This document shows, one piece after another, positions 37,207 through 51,854 of a DNA stretch of 64,000 bases. Numbering within the stretch: the stretch's first letter is position 1; every line of letters begins with the position of its first letter. The stretch is from Chromobotia macracanthus. Taxonomy: Eukaryota; Chordata; Actinopteri; Cypriniformes; Botiidae. The position numbers were made by a program, and so were the translations under genes. The DNA is taken from positions 861,001 to 925,000 of the forward strand of contig JAZGTH010000107.1 in the NCBI GenBank assembly GCA_036877525.1. The letters run 5' to 3'. Under the pieces are notes generated by a model. That model searched no databases and was not told where the DNA came from. It saw nothing but the letters and a program-made list of their open reading frames with translations.

Positions 37207-40200
37207 GAAAGAAACATGAATAATGTAATATGGAGTTTGCTTTAAATGTACATGAAACAGACTGCAAAAACAGGCTAGTGTCAAGTAGGATAGTGTCCAC
37301 AGGTGTCATCTGCACAAAGCACAAACCAAATGCAAATCAAAAATATGAAAATGTCTGATAATGCTTATGCTCATATAACTCACATCCTTTCACCATGAAG
37401 ACTAGAACATTTTGAACCTCTCGTTTTCACATGCATATTAAAAGCCATTTTTTGCAACACTGCCAAAAATGTATAACATTTAAGTATGTGCGTGCCATTA
37501 TCATGCATTGAAACACAGCACATAGTATATTGTGAATGCAAGTATAAAAATAGAGTGAACTCATTCAGTATTCCCAGTTTGACTGTAAGAATGACATTCT
37601 AAAACCATAATATTTTTTTATAGTATTGCTATAAATAATACATAGCTGTGGCAATATGATATTGTCACTTCCCTATGCCCAAAGATAAGCCACAACTAAA
37701 TAGGTTAGGAGTGAATAACAACAGGAACACAGTCCATTCCTAAAGCTTAAATATTAACTTTGTCAAGCCTTCCAAGCAGTATGAACACCTTCTATGGTGT
37801 GATCATTTCAAGTGCTTTAGAAGTTTGAATGGGTTTCCTCTGTCATTGCCTTATTTGCATGTTTCATTTAAAGGCCCCTGGAGTTTCTTTAAACCAAATA
37901 TGTTTGAATTGATTCACCCTTGATTTAACTGGTATCACCACATTCTATCTGCTACACACGATCTAAGTGAAAAGGGCAAGAGAGTGACTTTTGGACACAT
38001 AATAGATCATTCCATGCTCTGGCGATAAAGAATAACACTATTTGTAAGCGAAATATTCTGACTGTGGGTTTCAGACCAGACATTTAACAGGTGAAAGGGA
38101 GGAATTTTCTTACACGCCCATAGTGGAGGTATGGAAGTAATGATCAGAAGTCTTGACTGATGTGTGGATGATTGTGTGAACACAATTTAGCAGCGAGACT
38201 TATGCTGCCAGATCTGAAGTACAGACATTACACTGCATTTATGCGTGTTGGTTTCTACGCATTCTTCTGCCAGGACAGGCCTTCTTTGCATAGGGTGTGT
38301 TGAGTTCCTAAGCTGCAATGATGGTCGTGTGAGCAATCAGCCGTGGTCAGACTGACATTTTAGTGGTGTGGGGTACACATGAAAGTTCATTCTTTTAAAG
38401 GTTAAATTCTTGTCTGTCATACAAGCATAGAGTGAACTACAGGGAGTGTTCTGCACTGCACCGAGCATGTCTCTCAGTGCAAGGTGCATTATCCAAACAT
38501 GGGTGGAGACACTGAGGTATCTCAAACAGGTAGTTGCAGCTATCTGGCAACACCGATTGTTCTACATTTCTGTTTCATTTTAAAAATGAAGCATGCATGC
38601 TTTACCAAGGATGCCTCCCAAGGCTACTAGCAGGCTGCTATAAGCTAATGAAGTATAAATGCTAAAATATTGAATGACCATGAATGATAAATATAAGCAA
38701 GGTTAATGCAAATATCTATGGAAATGATTTTTTTTCTAATTTCAATTGAGAGAGGAAGGTCTGTTTTCTGGGTGTGAAGACTTAAAGCTGAATATGACAG
38801 GAGTGCCAGCACCTGCTTTGTCATATACACAAAAGCATTTTTTTTTACCGCTGAAGGTGTGTCACACAGTTGTCATCACTACATGTCATTACTTAAAATG
38901 CACCTAGAAACCATGAAACACAAATATGCTAGCTATCCCCTGAGGTATGCTAAGACATTGTTGGTGATAATACAACTATGTCTCTGTAGGGGATAAACTT
39001 CAGTCCAGAACACTAAAGTATCGTAGCTTTAGCCAACTCCATGTGTTTAGGTCAAAGAGAAATATTTGTAACTGCTGTAAGTGCTGTTTCAACACTACCA
39101 AGAAATGTTGATTGTCCAGATTGTGGTTAATTTTGTGCCACACTATTAACTTTACAGTTTGGCAGACCTGGAAGGAATCTGTGTGCCGAATGCCACAGAA
39201 AGCTCTGCAGATTTTCACAGAATTTGAATGTTTCTAAAGTTCTAAAAAAAACCTCCTGCCCCTTGAGTGTATGTTTATTAAATATATTTAGCTAATTCGA
39301 TTTTTTTTACCTATTAATAAGGAGTGAGTCATGTCAGCTCCAAATTTACCAAACAAATTTTACAACATTTTAAATCAATTTTACAGACTTTTCTCCTAAA
39401 ATCAGCTTCAAAATATGGAGTCGATCTGTGCATTCTTTGTTTTTATCTGTTTTCTATCTATTCAGCATTCTATTTAAGTGTGTGTTTGGGGTTAACAACT
39501 AATCTTTCTGCATGATAAGACTACATCTCCATGCTGTTTAGAGGCTCTTTTGGCATACAAAGTGGTCCCAGAGAATGACAGAATCGTCCCTAGCACTGTG
39601 GATAAGAGCAGGAAGTCAAGGCTCAGCGAGTTTGAAAACCTCCCAAAGACCCTCTGACACATAAAACTGCTGTGTTGCAGCAACCCTGTTATGTCCCAGC
39701 CACAGTTCAGGAAATCAGCCTGGCCATAGTCCCCAATCCCTAGGGCGAAACTTACAAAAGGGAAAAGATTATATGCCACCATTGGTTAATCACTCTATTC
39801 ATCGCTTGAGAATTTGTCAGTTTTTGTCTTGGAATTTCATAAGACAGGTAGATCAGATCAGAGGTGTTTTGCTAAAAGCAGCTGTCAGTGCAACACGTAT
39901 CTAACAGTGACACTGACATATACAGGTGACAACCACACCCAGGTCAAGTATGATGAACCTGCTTGGCTGGGTGAAACACTGCAGACAGTGCAGCCCCACC
40001 TACATTCTAGAACGGGGAGGGTTTGACAAAACCAGCCAATCCTGCCCAGCCCCAACTAGTACCCAATCATTTATTTTCATTTAAAGGAGCTTTAAACATG
40101 TGTTTTAAGAAGCCTTCAGAGTTCTGTTATTAATGGTATGTTGCTATGTCGAGAACAGAACTGAATGTCACTTTATAAAATATTTAACCAAAGAGGTATA

Positions 40201-41069
40201 GTAATAATTTGCTGGGCTATGATCGAGAAAAGGGTATACTGACTGATAAGGAAAAGAATGTTGTCAGAGAATGACTATGAAATTGCAGCAGAATGCACTC
40301 ATCTACTATGTTATCTGAAACATGTCGCCACACCCATTCACCCACTGTTTCCTTCACTGTTTCACCTCACCTCATGATCTCATTCAAAGTATTTCAAGCA
40401 TTATATTATAGTCACTTTTGTACTGTACTCCATAAAGTGACACTTTTTCCTTACAAAGCTTTTGCCAGTATTTTTTATACAGTATGGATCTGCAGTTACC
40501 GATTTAATATTAACATTAAGCTTATGTCAAGTCAATACCTCATATACCTCTAAACGTAAATTAACTACAGACCTTAAATAACGTACATTTGGTTAATAAT
40601 AGTGCATAAACATACAGATGACTGATATCTCTCTAAACATGCCACAGCAATAGCGCCTCTGATGGTGAATGTATGCGCTCTAACGTTATCAAACTTCACC
40701 ACTAGAGGGAGACTTTTCTATTGAAAGTGACGTGAAAAGCTGTGCCGAAGGTCATTTCAGGTGGACTAATGAGTAACCTCTGCATCATGCATCATTTAGA
40801 AAACAAATAGAAGATGGAAGATGCAAAGCTAATTTAACAGACCAACTTTAATACATTCTGAAATTTCCTAAGCTTAGGCTTTGATTTAACAAAACTGCAG
40901 CATCAGAGAAACATTTTCCCATTGTTACGAAACTCACTATGCCTCCAGATTTCTTTCAGCTAGTTATAAGATTTAACACACACCGTCTTTGCAGTGTAAA
41001 AGCTTCTATATGCCATTATATTGATGGTTAAAAAGACCAATTACGGTTATTGGTATTGATTTAAAACAA

Positions 41070-41107
41070 TATATATATATAAATCATCATATATATATAT
41101 AAATCAT
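41070..41107. repeat. Duplicated TA-rich unit
   Basis: Two copies of (AT)n followed by AAATCAT, in tandem, upstream of the distal first exon of the two-PDZ gene. Confidence 0.75.
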
Positions 41108-41827
41108 GGTTTTACTATGGTTTTACTATTTTCGTTTTACTATTACTATTTCATGGTTTATACTATAACGTACTTGGGAGTTTGGACAGGCTTGGACAAT
41201 AAGAAGTAGCCGATTTTTCAAACGTCTATGTAAGGAAATTGGAAACCTCTTGGTGTTGGGACTGCAGTGCAGCGGGTCTCTTAGGACAGGTCAACAGCAT
41301 CGAGAGTATTAATCACAGTTACCTGAAGCAAAATTGTCATGACAGGTCCTCAGTCTGACTGCACACACACAAGCACACTAGCGAGATACAAACCATCGTG
41401 TGTTCTACATATAAGACCACCTAGACAGCATTGGACATCTCGGCAACGTCGTCTCGGTTTTGTAAGACAGACACAAAGGTGGACACGCACGCTGTTTCAG
41501 CTGTATAAACAGCCACTGGTTTTTATAAAAAGTAATTTGAGCAGAGGGCTGTCGGCAAGATTTTGTCTAACAGACGGCCGGGTCAGCATGAAAACCACGT
41601 GTCTCACAGATTAGAAACTGGCATAGCTGAATGCCCGTCTCGCCTGGCAGTTGTCGTGTGATTGATTTAACGCTGAATGAACGCTGACTCTTGAACGGAC
41701 TGAGCGAGGGAGACATGACATGAAACCGCCCTGATGTGTCTGATGCAAATAATTGGAGGCACCGTTTAATACCATTAAAGAGGATTGCGAGCAGAATATT
41801 TCAACCTTAACGTTTCTGTTGGATGCA

Positions 41828-41892
41828 ATGTCCTATCTGAACCCACGGGGGAGAGAACTCGAGCGCTTTGATGGACTTTCGCTCATTTACTG
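41828..41892 (+). other. Distal alternative first coding exon of the two-PDZ gene
   Basis: The ATG at 41828 opens 21 codons plus two bases (MSYLNPRGRELERFDG and onward), then a donor TG followed by GTAAGA. The two-base overhang TG joins the first G of 50615 to make Trp and keeps the downstream frame. The later ATG at 41871 is out of frame with exon 50615. This exon is separated from the shared exons by an 8.7-kb intron. Supported by phase and splice consensus only; I do not recognise the peptide. Confidence 0.55.
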
Positions 41893-44800
41893 GTAAGATT
41901 TTCACAAAGCTCGTAGAGTTTTGCATTGTTTTCCATCTTCAGACGTTTAATGTTATTTTCTGGCTGTGGTCTGACATTTAAATTCTATATCTGTAGACTT
42001 TCTTATTTAAATGACTTAATATAAAATGGATGAAGTAGCGGCACTTTCGGGAAAAGCTGCAGGATATTTGTAACGCTCACATAATGTTCTTAGTAATGCA
42101 TTGCTTGAGTTACCGCTATTACACAGTGAAGTACCTTCAGCGTGAACAGGTATTGTTTCCCCGAACATTTTAACGACATAAAACATAAAAACAGAGGTGT
42201 GAGACACTGAGGTTTATGTGAAATTAGCAATATTTTGTCTGAACAGCGGGGAAATGTTAAGTCAGAATACCAGACACTCGCTTCAAGACGGAGTTAACTG
42301 TGGGCGCATAAAGTTCAGGGCGGTCGGGCAACACACATAGCCTGTAGTTATTCAACAAAATGTGTTACAAATATCGAAATGACATAACATTGGAAGAGAT
42401 TTAACAGATAAACTATTTTAAACGCACGGTTTATGGTTGTCAGCAGGCTTGAATTTGACATCATGAAAGTCATTGATTGAATCATTAGACGCGCATCATA
42501 GCAGGCGTGTGACACTTTTCTACAGCATTCCTCTATTATTGCACATTTCTTTAAAAATACAAACGGGAAGAATACCTGACAGTGTGTGTACCTGGTAATG
42601 AATCTGCCCAGTGACGTGCTAAATTTAGAGATTGTGTCCTGGACATGAGTACACTATTGGGAAGAGTCAGATGAGACTACTTAGAGTGGCAGTGAAATGA
42701 TGCGATGCCTTGACCTGATGTAACACTTGCTGAGAACTAAACATAACAGCAACTACAATCTACAACTGTCTACATCAGTTACAGTCAAGTGACTCTCAAC
42801 AAACGTGTGGCTAAACACAAAAACTAACACACTGGAATGACTTTCTTTAAAACTGCATAGCCAAACTCAAAAACTTCTGTAATCTTGAAATTAAACAAAC
42901 TTATTAAGCACATTTCTTGATCAAAATCTTTAATAATATAACTAAAAATGTGCAGAATCTCATCATGCTTGTAACTAGCACACAGTTAATAAATACTATA
43001 TAGTGTTCTCTGTAGAAATAGGAACCTAAGGTGAAGTATATAAGTGGTAATGCAGTAAAATATAGAGGCGTACATGCTCTTGTTGATTTATAATAAAATA
43101 GAAATGACCGAATGTTGATCAAAAATGACAGTTTAAAGCATTACAAAGTGCTGGAAGTGTCATTAGTGTCACATTTAAGTGTCATCGCTTTTCAGGATAT
43201 CACAGAAATGTATCTAGATAAGTGCCTAAAAAATCTGACTTTAGGACACTTATAAAGCAAATGTTTCTGTAGTTCTGTAGTTCTTACTGATTAATTGAAT
43301 GTAGTTTGATGCTGTATTAAATCAGTTTGTGCTGCACAAAATATTGTAACAACATTATACAAATAATATAACAATGTAACATTTTCATACTGACTTATCA
43401 ACTTTGTATACCCTGGTTTTCATGCTTTGTCAATCTGAAAGATACTTGTGCAAATGGTATTTCAGCAGGGGTATAATGTCCCTGCACTTTGAACATTGTG
43501 GATTTGCGCTGTGTTTGCATTATGAAAATAATGATTGCATTTTCACTGGCTTTTGCTTCTTAATTTGAAACAAATATAATTTAATCACAGAAAAGGATTA
43601 GTGGTATATGACATCCGGCATCTCACCGCTTCAGATTTGCATTCCCATTTCCCAGATGATAACTGAGACTTCATACATTTTTAGGATGTAACTCTTAATA
43701 TACCCAGTGTGGAAGTTTTAGAAGTTTCTGATATGTATAAACATCTTGCAAAAGAATCACTCCCACTACCAAAATGCAGCAGTTATTTCTGTGTAACACT
43801 GTTAACATTAGTGGATTAAATACTCCATTGCTTTAAAAGCACACAATATAATGTGCCTGCTACAATAATGTGAAATTAAATGAAGATCAAGTCCGGCTAC
43901 AGTAAATAAGGGGTCATCATCATTTACACAGCAGATTAGTGCTTACATTTATAAAAGCAGCAGAATCAAGTTCAGTTAATGAACGGAATCAAGACTAATG
44001 CGTCTATTGAATTCTGATGGTAGGACACACCATAGCAGACAATATAAGATGGACTTATAGCTTATATTCACTGAATTAATAATTTTACATTTTGATTAAT
44101 ATTTCATAACCCTAATAGCTTGTTAATCAAATATATATTTTCAAAGTAATGTAATATATATTGTATATAAATATATTTAGACATTTTCTATATGTTACTT
44201 TGAATGCAACTGTTTAACTAGAACAATGTAGACATTTAATTATTTTTATGAGTTGTAATGTAAAACCCCAAATCAGTATCCTTCAGTCGTATACATTGTT
44301 CTGTCATAGATATCTTACTGTTTTAATATTACTTAAACAAATATTATTGACAATATATTTCAATATATTTTAGACAGAAGAAAGCTGGCCCACCTAACCA
44401 AGCCTGTTTTTACCCAGCACTTACGTTTCACCTTAATCATCTTTATCACCATGTGTATATATACTAATCTAAAGTAATTTAGGGTGACATTGATGTGGCC
44501 ATTTGGCTTTTATTTTAAATAATGGCAATGACAGCATTCCACAGTATCTGTATTCATGTATATTATTACAATACACACAGTATACAATTTAACAATTTAT
44601 CTGCATTGTGAATTTTTTGGCTTTTTTGCACATTTCCTGCTAGCAACCACAACTAATACATCATCATCATCATCATGTTGCTGACTCATTTGCGTGACTT
44701 TTTTTGATCTGCCCTGTTTTTATTATACCTGTATAATAATGAGGTCTTGCATAGTTAAGCTGTTTGTTGTATCAGCTTTACTATGGATCATTGATTTCTG

Positions 44801-47800
44801 CCACATCACATGTTTACTGTGGAAACTCCTCAGCTTTTTACATCAGGCATGAGTTCCTGTGTAGCTAAACTGGTAGGCCATTGCATAAGCAGTGCAAATG
44901 GTCATGGGTTTGTTACCCTGGGAACATACATACTAAAAAAATGAATAATTTGCATGCTCTGAATAAGTTGCATGGCATGAAAGTGCCTGCCAAATGATAA
45001 TGAGTTAGATTTGCGTTAGACCTAGATTTAGTTTTGTACATCTGGCTACCACAGTGTGTTGTACATGTTGTATTATATTTGTAAACCTCTCAGGTAAATA
45101 TCTATACTTAATTAACACAATTCCACAAACTATTTAGTCATTAAACATAAAAAAAACATTTAATAAATCTGTCTGTGAATTTGTGTCTTCTCAGATTTCT
45201 GCATAAAATTAGTCAATTAATTGACCTATTAGACCAAAACAGACTCTGCAATATTAAAAGCCACAAAGATTTCCTACCCAAACACATCCACTGGTGTTTT
45301 TATGCAGACAGCATCAAGCTAGATTCAGTCTCGATATGTTGACATTCTTTTGAATGCCTTTCTATTCATTACCTATAGAGGGCAGCCATGAGTCTACAGC
45401 TAGTAAACAGGTCAGACTGGCTTTTTGGACTGTTTCAGATTAACCCATTTCAACAACTCATTACACATTCATCATTTGTGGAATGAGTAGCATTTAAACC
45501 GTGCTTCTCCTTGATGAAACGCAGGAAGAAAGACTGACCAAAAACTGATATTCCATAGTGTATATCCTCCGGCTCCGGCCGTTATGATTTCTCAATGTGG
45601 ACTGGATTATCGGATAATCTGATAACAACCCACTGTGCAGATTTGGTGCTTAAAGTTCTGATGCAATGGGTGGTTGCCATGGCTGCTGGAAGAAAAAAAG
45701 GATAGATCCTGTCTGTGTATTATGTTTTATGATAGCCTGAGTTGTTCGTAGGTGTGTACATGTATTTGCATATAGAGCCACCAATACATGCATGTGTGTG
45801 CCTGTACATGCTTTATGTTTGAATATATGCGTTTTTGTGTGTGTGGATGGTTGGATGTATTTTCTCTGTGTTCAGGGTATTATAACTAAATAAAAAGCAG
45901 TCAATTGTTTTAAAATATACAATAAATTATAAAATAATTTATAAAAAAAAAAAATACATTTTATTAAAAATAATTTCACGAAGTACATTTTACAATAATT
46001 TGCAGGTACATTGTTGCCATATGGCAGAGTTTGCTAGATTCTCAATTTACCACCAATCAGATAAGCCTAAACATTATACACACTGCTTGTTAATTTAAAT
46101 GTCCACCACCCATATATGTTTGTACTGCATTCTGGGTAATCCCAATGTACTTGTTTACACACTGCAAACTGAAAAAACAATTGCTTCCCCTACAAGACAT
46201 TACATCAAATAAGCCTAAAGCAACAATATTAATCTTTGTTAAACATATTTATATTTTGCAGCTTTGTATTTAAAAGTGATGAAATTTTAATCATACATTT
46301 AAAAAAATGAAAGTTTATCAGATGTTCATGTGATGTCTTCAAAAATAGGCCAGTCAAAAATATTCATACCACATGGACCACATTTATTCCGAGCTGTACT
46401 AAGTCCTTCATAATTTACACTTTAAATGTGCCATAAGAACTGTAAAAAAGACTACATAGAAACAGCTTATATGGGTTTAAATATAAATTTTATTTTCATC
46501 ATTGCAAATCACATCGACAGAAAAGCTTTGACAAATTAACATTTAAAAAAATACAACTTCACTAATTTAAGAGTAGTTAAGAGCTGAGAGCAGAGTTTTT
46601 GTATGATGCATAGTTATGGAGCGTGATTTACTGAAATTTAAGTAAACTTTTACAAATAATTACATATACATTTACATTTATTCATTAAGTACTGTACTAA
46701 AACTGACAATAGCAAAAGTTCAGTAATTAGCCAAGACACACATACAGTATGTTCCCATTTCCACTCACCTTTGTATTGTAAATTTGTATTATAGTAGAAG
46801 ACCCATTGGTCCAGTGGTCATCATCTTAAACTTTAATATTTTCTTAAATCTGCTTTTTAATGTTACACATCAAACTGGTTAACTATACCAAACTGCAGTG
46901 CTCTTTCAGAAACTCTGCTGTTGGTCTCATTGATCTGATGTAGGGGCACTGGCTGTAACTTGCCAAGCTTTGTAAATTAGCGGGTTGAAATGATGAAACT
47001 GAGCCATTGTGCTGATAGGACTGTAAGATCACCATTATATGAAAGGTTCTAATAAGCATGCAGACACAGCACAGTGAAATAAATATATTTTGCCCTGTGA
47101 ATAGCTGTGAATTCAGTTTATTTTTATTACAAAGCTGGATTTTTTAAAAATGGTCTCTGTGCCACTTCAATACCTTAAATCTTCTCTTCTCATACTGTCT
47201 TACGGTAAGCCTTCCAGTGCTAAATATCTGCTATTCTGTCTGAGCCTTTCTGTCTATTCTGCCATTTATGTGCATGGCAGATCCTTGAATAAAGAACAGA
47301 CATCTCTTTTGTGACAGAAACTGCCCTGATACACTATTTATAGCCCTTCAGCATCAGGCTTTACAAATATAGGCACAACTAGGCTTTTTAGAGCAAATAA
47401 GATGAGAGAAACTCTTCTATTTTTGTCTTTTATGGAGAGCCAGTGGCACACAGGTTAAAGTTGCAGGACTCATTCAATAAAGGTCACCTGCTTAGACACC
47501 AGACTATTTTTAAGACAGGTGGAATCTCGTGCCATTGTAAGCTTAAATATGATTTATTACTACATCAATAGTAAGCAACAGCATTTCCAAGTCCTAGATT
47601 TATACAGCACACCTCCCTGAATCAAATGTCACCCAACACCACCCATTTCAGCGTTTCCGTTTGTTCCACTGTTTGAACAAAAGCTGTTCAGCAATTAACT
47701 GGGAAAAGTGATCTGTGCTATCTTAGGACCCGTCTTATTCATTATATTATGAATAAGACAGGTTATCATTAAATAACTCTGTCATCATGACTTGATATGT

Positions 47801-50800
47801 AAAAGTGCAAATCAAACTTGACATATTAACCTTATGAGAAGACTTACAGGAGAATTTTGAGACCTTACAGAGTGCTTTAAGTCAGAGTAGTTTTCTGTGT
47901 GGTAAATTTAAATATCAAGCTTATGATGCTGGGCTGTGTGAAGCTAATCCTCAAATTACATCATTTCAGTTTGTGAGTTTGACTTAGTCTGGTCACAAGG
48001 ACTTGGCAGATTGTGGGGAGAAACATTATTTACTGTATGCTTTTATGAAGTCAATAATGTGTTTCTTCCAAAATATGTTCTTCTAAAAACATGCTTGTAA
48101 CATTATCCAAAATTGTGCATACTAAACACAAACTAATGATATTAACAGATGAGCTATTGTAGAACAATTTTGTATGACTTATTTTAAACTGTAGATGAAG
48201 TCACTGATAAAAAAGTGCTACCTGAGTCACAGGACATGTGTCAAGCGAAATGACAGTAAAGAGTTACACAGTGACAGTTTATTTAAGGCAATGTGTCACT
48301 CACATTCTAACTGGGGCACCAGCAGCACTAGAAAACCAAATGACAGTAATCCCCTTTAACAGGTACAGTCACTTCATTACATTATGCATGTATGTTTTTT
48401 TCAAGTCAAGTTATTTAAAGAGCCACTAAACAAACATTACATATTTTATACAAAGCTGAGTAAATTAGAGCATTGTGTCCATCTATTGTGTAATTTTTGT
48501 ATGTGCAAATCTGATTGTGGTGGAAAGCACTCTAGCTTTGCATCACATGATAACAGACACTGGCTAAAAATGAAAAGGGCAAATGATTTAAGAGATTAAA
48601 TATGTTTTGCAGAGCTGACAGGGATTTAGAGTTTTCTACTTTGGCATAAATGTTGTTTCCCCCAAAAACATCAGGAAGTTTTATTGTGTCTTTTTCCATG
48701 ACTCATAAATAACATTGGGAATGCTTTATGGGGATCTTTTAAATGATTTTCCACACCATTGGTTAATTGGGAAATCTTTACAGCCTTTACTATTATATGC
48801 ACTATAAAAGTAAAAATATGCAGTTGTGACCCTTTGGACTTAGTTTCACATGAACTGACTTTTAAAATGTCTTTTATTCGTAGAATAATGGTACTTGAAT
48901 AAAAACAGTTAAAATAGTTTTCACCACAAGTACTTTTTTGTTACCTGACAAAATAGGTGTTTTGTGTATTGTATGACATGGTATTTTGCATGCTATTTTT
49001 ATTATATCTTTACTACACTATTTGCTTTAACGTGATGGTTACTGTAAAACACGCTTTGCCATTGTAGTAATACTAGTTTCTTGTGGTTTTCGTGCAACCA
49101 CCTGTTCTGGTCATTTTTGGATGTTTAAAACGGCGTAGGGTCTTTTTATATATATCACAACCGCCCCTCATTTCTGTTGCTTTATTGCATAAGATATAAT
49201 CTGTGGGCAAAGTTGGTGTTGTTTAGGATGATCTGTTAACTACAAGGGGTATTAGAGGGCTGCAGCAGTGCATCATGTGGCTCGCGCTGTACTGGACCTC
49301 CGCGAGGCGCTGATCACGAGAGGAATGGGCAGAAGGTTCGCGTCGCTGAATGCGCAAAAATCTCTTCAAAATGCCAACATTCTCGGTCATGTACAAGGGA
49401 GCTGTCATGATTAGCAGGTAAAAACATTGGTTTTGTAATTTCACGATAGTTGCGTTACTAAGAAATGTAACGCAGATACCGTGCGCGCGTCACGAGGCTA
49501 CATTACATTACGTTACGATCAGCGGCTCGAGATCTCTCGAGAAAAGCGGTTTTTTACTTTCTCTGCTAATGGTCGGTTTGCTGACTTTTGGATTTCAGTG
49601 TGGGTTACCTGTAGTGAGCTCCTGCATCCTAAAGTATGCCCGGAGACCTGTTGGAGATTGAACAGAGGCGTGGGTGATTTGTTTAAACGGCGATTATATT
49701 TACCATTAAATCAATAATGTAAGGATGTCAGATCACTGTGCTGATATTGTAAACGTGACTGTAGCTCTTTGCTGGTTGTTTACTTTCCAGTAAACAATGC
49801 AGGAATCCACAACACTGAAGATGTATCGTTAATGTGTTCTAATCACCAAGAGATTATGATGCGTGTGCGCACTAAATCCTTTCAGAGACCATACATCGTA
49901 AAATGCAGAAACTTAGATGTTTGCTTTTGTTTATGGGCTGCTGTGTCATTTTCATTTGTATGTTCATGATGCAATGTCTATAGTAATTCTCTTCTGTAGT
50001 GTATATTGAAAATCACACACTAAAATAAAACAGAGTTCTCTCAAAAGTTACCTTTATTATATAACTTACCTTCTATTAACTTCTATAAACTTCCCTTCTT
50101 TACTTTCTATAAAAAATTGCAAACACTATTGGGTTTAATAGTTTATTAATTAGATTATTTAAATAACTGACTAAATACTTTCCACACTGTGTCTGAGTTT
50201 TACACTGTAAATCAAAAATCTGAATCACACAAAGTTTGCATTTTGAGGAGCCTGTCTAAAGCAAGGCATTCATACTAAATTATTAATACTGATTCCCCAG
50301 TGGAAAGATCTGGTCTTGGTACTAATAATCCACAAGCAAAATGGGTCCAACAAATTCTCCCCAAAGTGAACATGAGTGTATTTGTGTACAGTTTACAGAG
50401 ATACACTGAACTGGTACATCATAGTTCATAGTAGATTTCCACTGAATTTTAGAGAAAGGGTTGTTTCCCAAAAGGACAGTGTTTCTCATGATATACACAT
50501 TCCATGAGCAAACATGCAAAATAATAAACATGTTGTACTTTATTCACTTTATACTGAATGATAATGACCTGGCAAAATAATCTCTTCTCTCTATTGCTCT
50601 TTCTTCCTGTTTAGGACACTGATGGGTCCTTATGGAGTAGATCGAGCAGTGCATTCTATGGAATTTACAGACTGTGAGAATGGATTAGGTAAATTTGTAT
50701 CACTGTATGTGTGTATGTTTACTAAATGTCTTCTTTTAATAAGGTGAATCAGTTTTACACATTACTGACAAAAAGCAACCCTAAAAATGTACAATACTCA

Positions 50801-51778
50801 CTCAGTTTTTACTTACTTAATGGTCAATTTTCTTTAAAAAAGCCAGTGTATCTTTAACTTGTGAAGACCACCAGAGAAAGCATGCTCATTTTAATAATGC
50901 TCCTAAAAGGGTGAGGATTGACAGAGAACAATTCCTAGTGTAAACGATCATCCAAGACATTAGAAATATATATTTTCTAGTCAGCTAGAGGGCCACTGTA
51001 TATGATGCACGTCTGATCTCTAATGGCCATGAATAAAGCATATATATGAGTCCTGGATTGAAATGAAGGCATAGGGTTAGTGTATGCTTGTTTTCCAGTC
51101 TTGCGCTCTCCTTGTTATATTTATACCACAGCCTGCTTTTCCTCTTCACAATAGATCAAAAACACTATTTGAAGGGATCACTAATCTTCTTAAACCTGTC
51201 CTTCTTACATTCCAACTTGCACAGTCAACAATCTATTGTGCTCAGTGAAGATTCTGTTCTAGGAGACATTTTTATGAATACAGACCTCAGAAGAGGTGCT
51301 CTGAATCAAAATAGCACTGCTAAATAAAATCTTTAACAAAACATATTTGCAGGGCTATCATGAATAGACCTAAAAGTTTAAAACTATTGTACTCAAGGAG
51401 TTTTTACTCTGCATTTATTGTATACAAAATACTTTGATAGTAGAGAACATGTTTTGTGTATCAACCAGGGCTGGTTCTTAATTCTGCTCATTAAAATGTT
51501 TCCAACTCTTTATCATGAAGTAAATCTAATAATGTACAATACCAGCTCAAAACTCAATTACTGCTAATGTATTGTCTGACTATTAATACCAGATAGGCCT
51601 AAAGCAAGAAGAGAATATTTATCATTTCCATCAGGGACCAAGCAGATCTAAATCCCTGTTCACACATGGTACTAGGAGATCAATAACAAGTGTAAACAAA
51701 ACCTATACACTTGTACTGTTACTGTTTATCCTGCTTGTGTCCAGAGTGAAAGTATTGCACAGGTGTGAAAGACACTCA

Positions 51779-51854
<76 letters not shown>

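Larger units (their letters stand above)
36241..41827. other. Intergenic region between ppl and the two-PDZ gene
   Basis: The two genes are divergent, with 5.9 kb between their start codons. No exon was recognised. It contains a G-run tandem repeat (37151-37206) and a duplicated TA-rich unit (41070-41107). GC content rises from about 41380 to 41890, with scattered CpGs, consistent with a promoter for the distal first exon at 41828. The other open frames here look like chance. Confidence 0.5.

Noticed and set aside
41871..41892. ATG at 41871 as the start of the two-PDZ gene
   Set aside because: It is out of phase with the shared exon at 50615 and runs into a stop; the ATG at 41828 is in phase.
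44854..44930. Possible tRNA gene
   Set aside because: tRNA-like A and B box remnants are present, but the cloverleaf is broken and the SINE tail follows; it is the head of a SINE.
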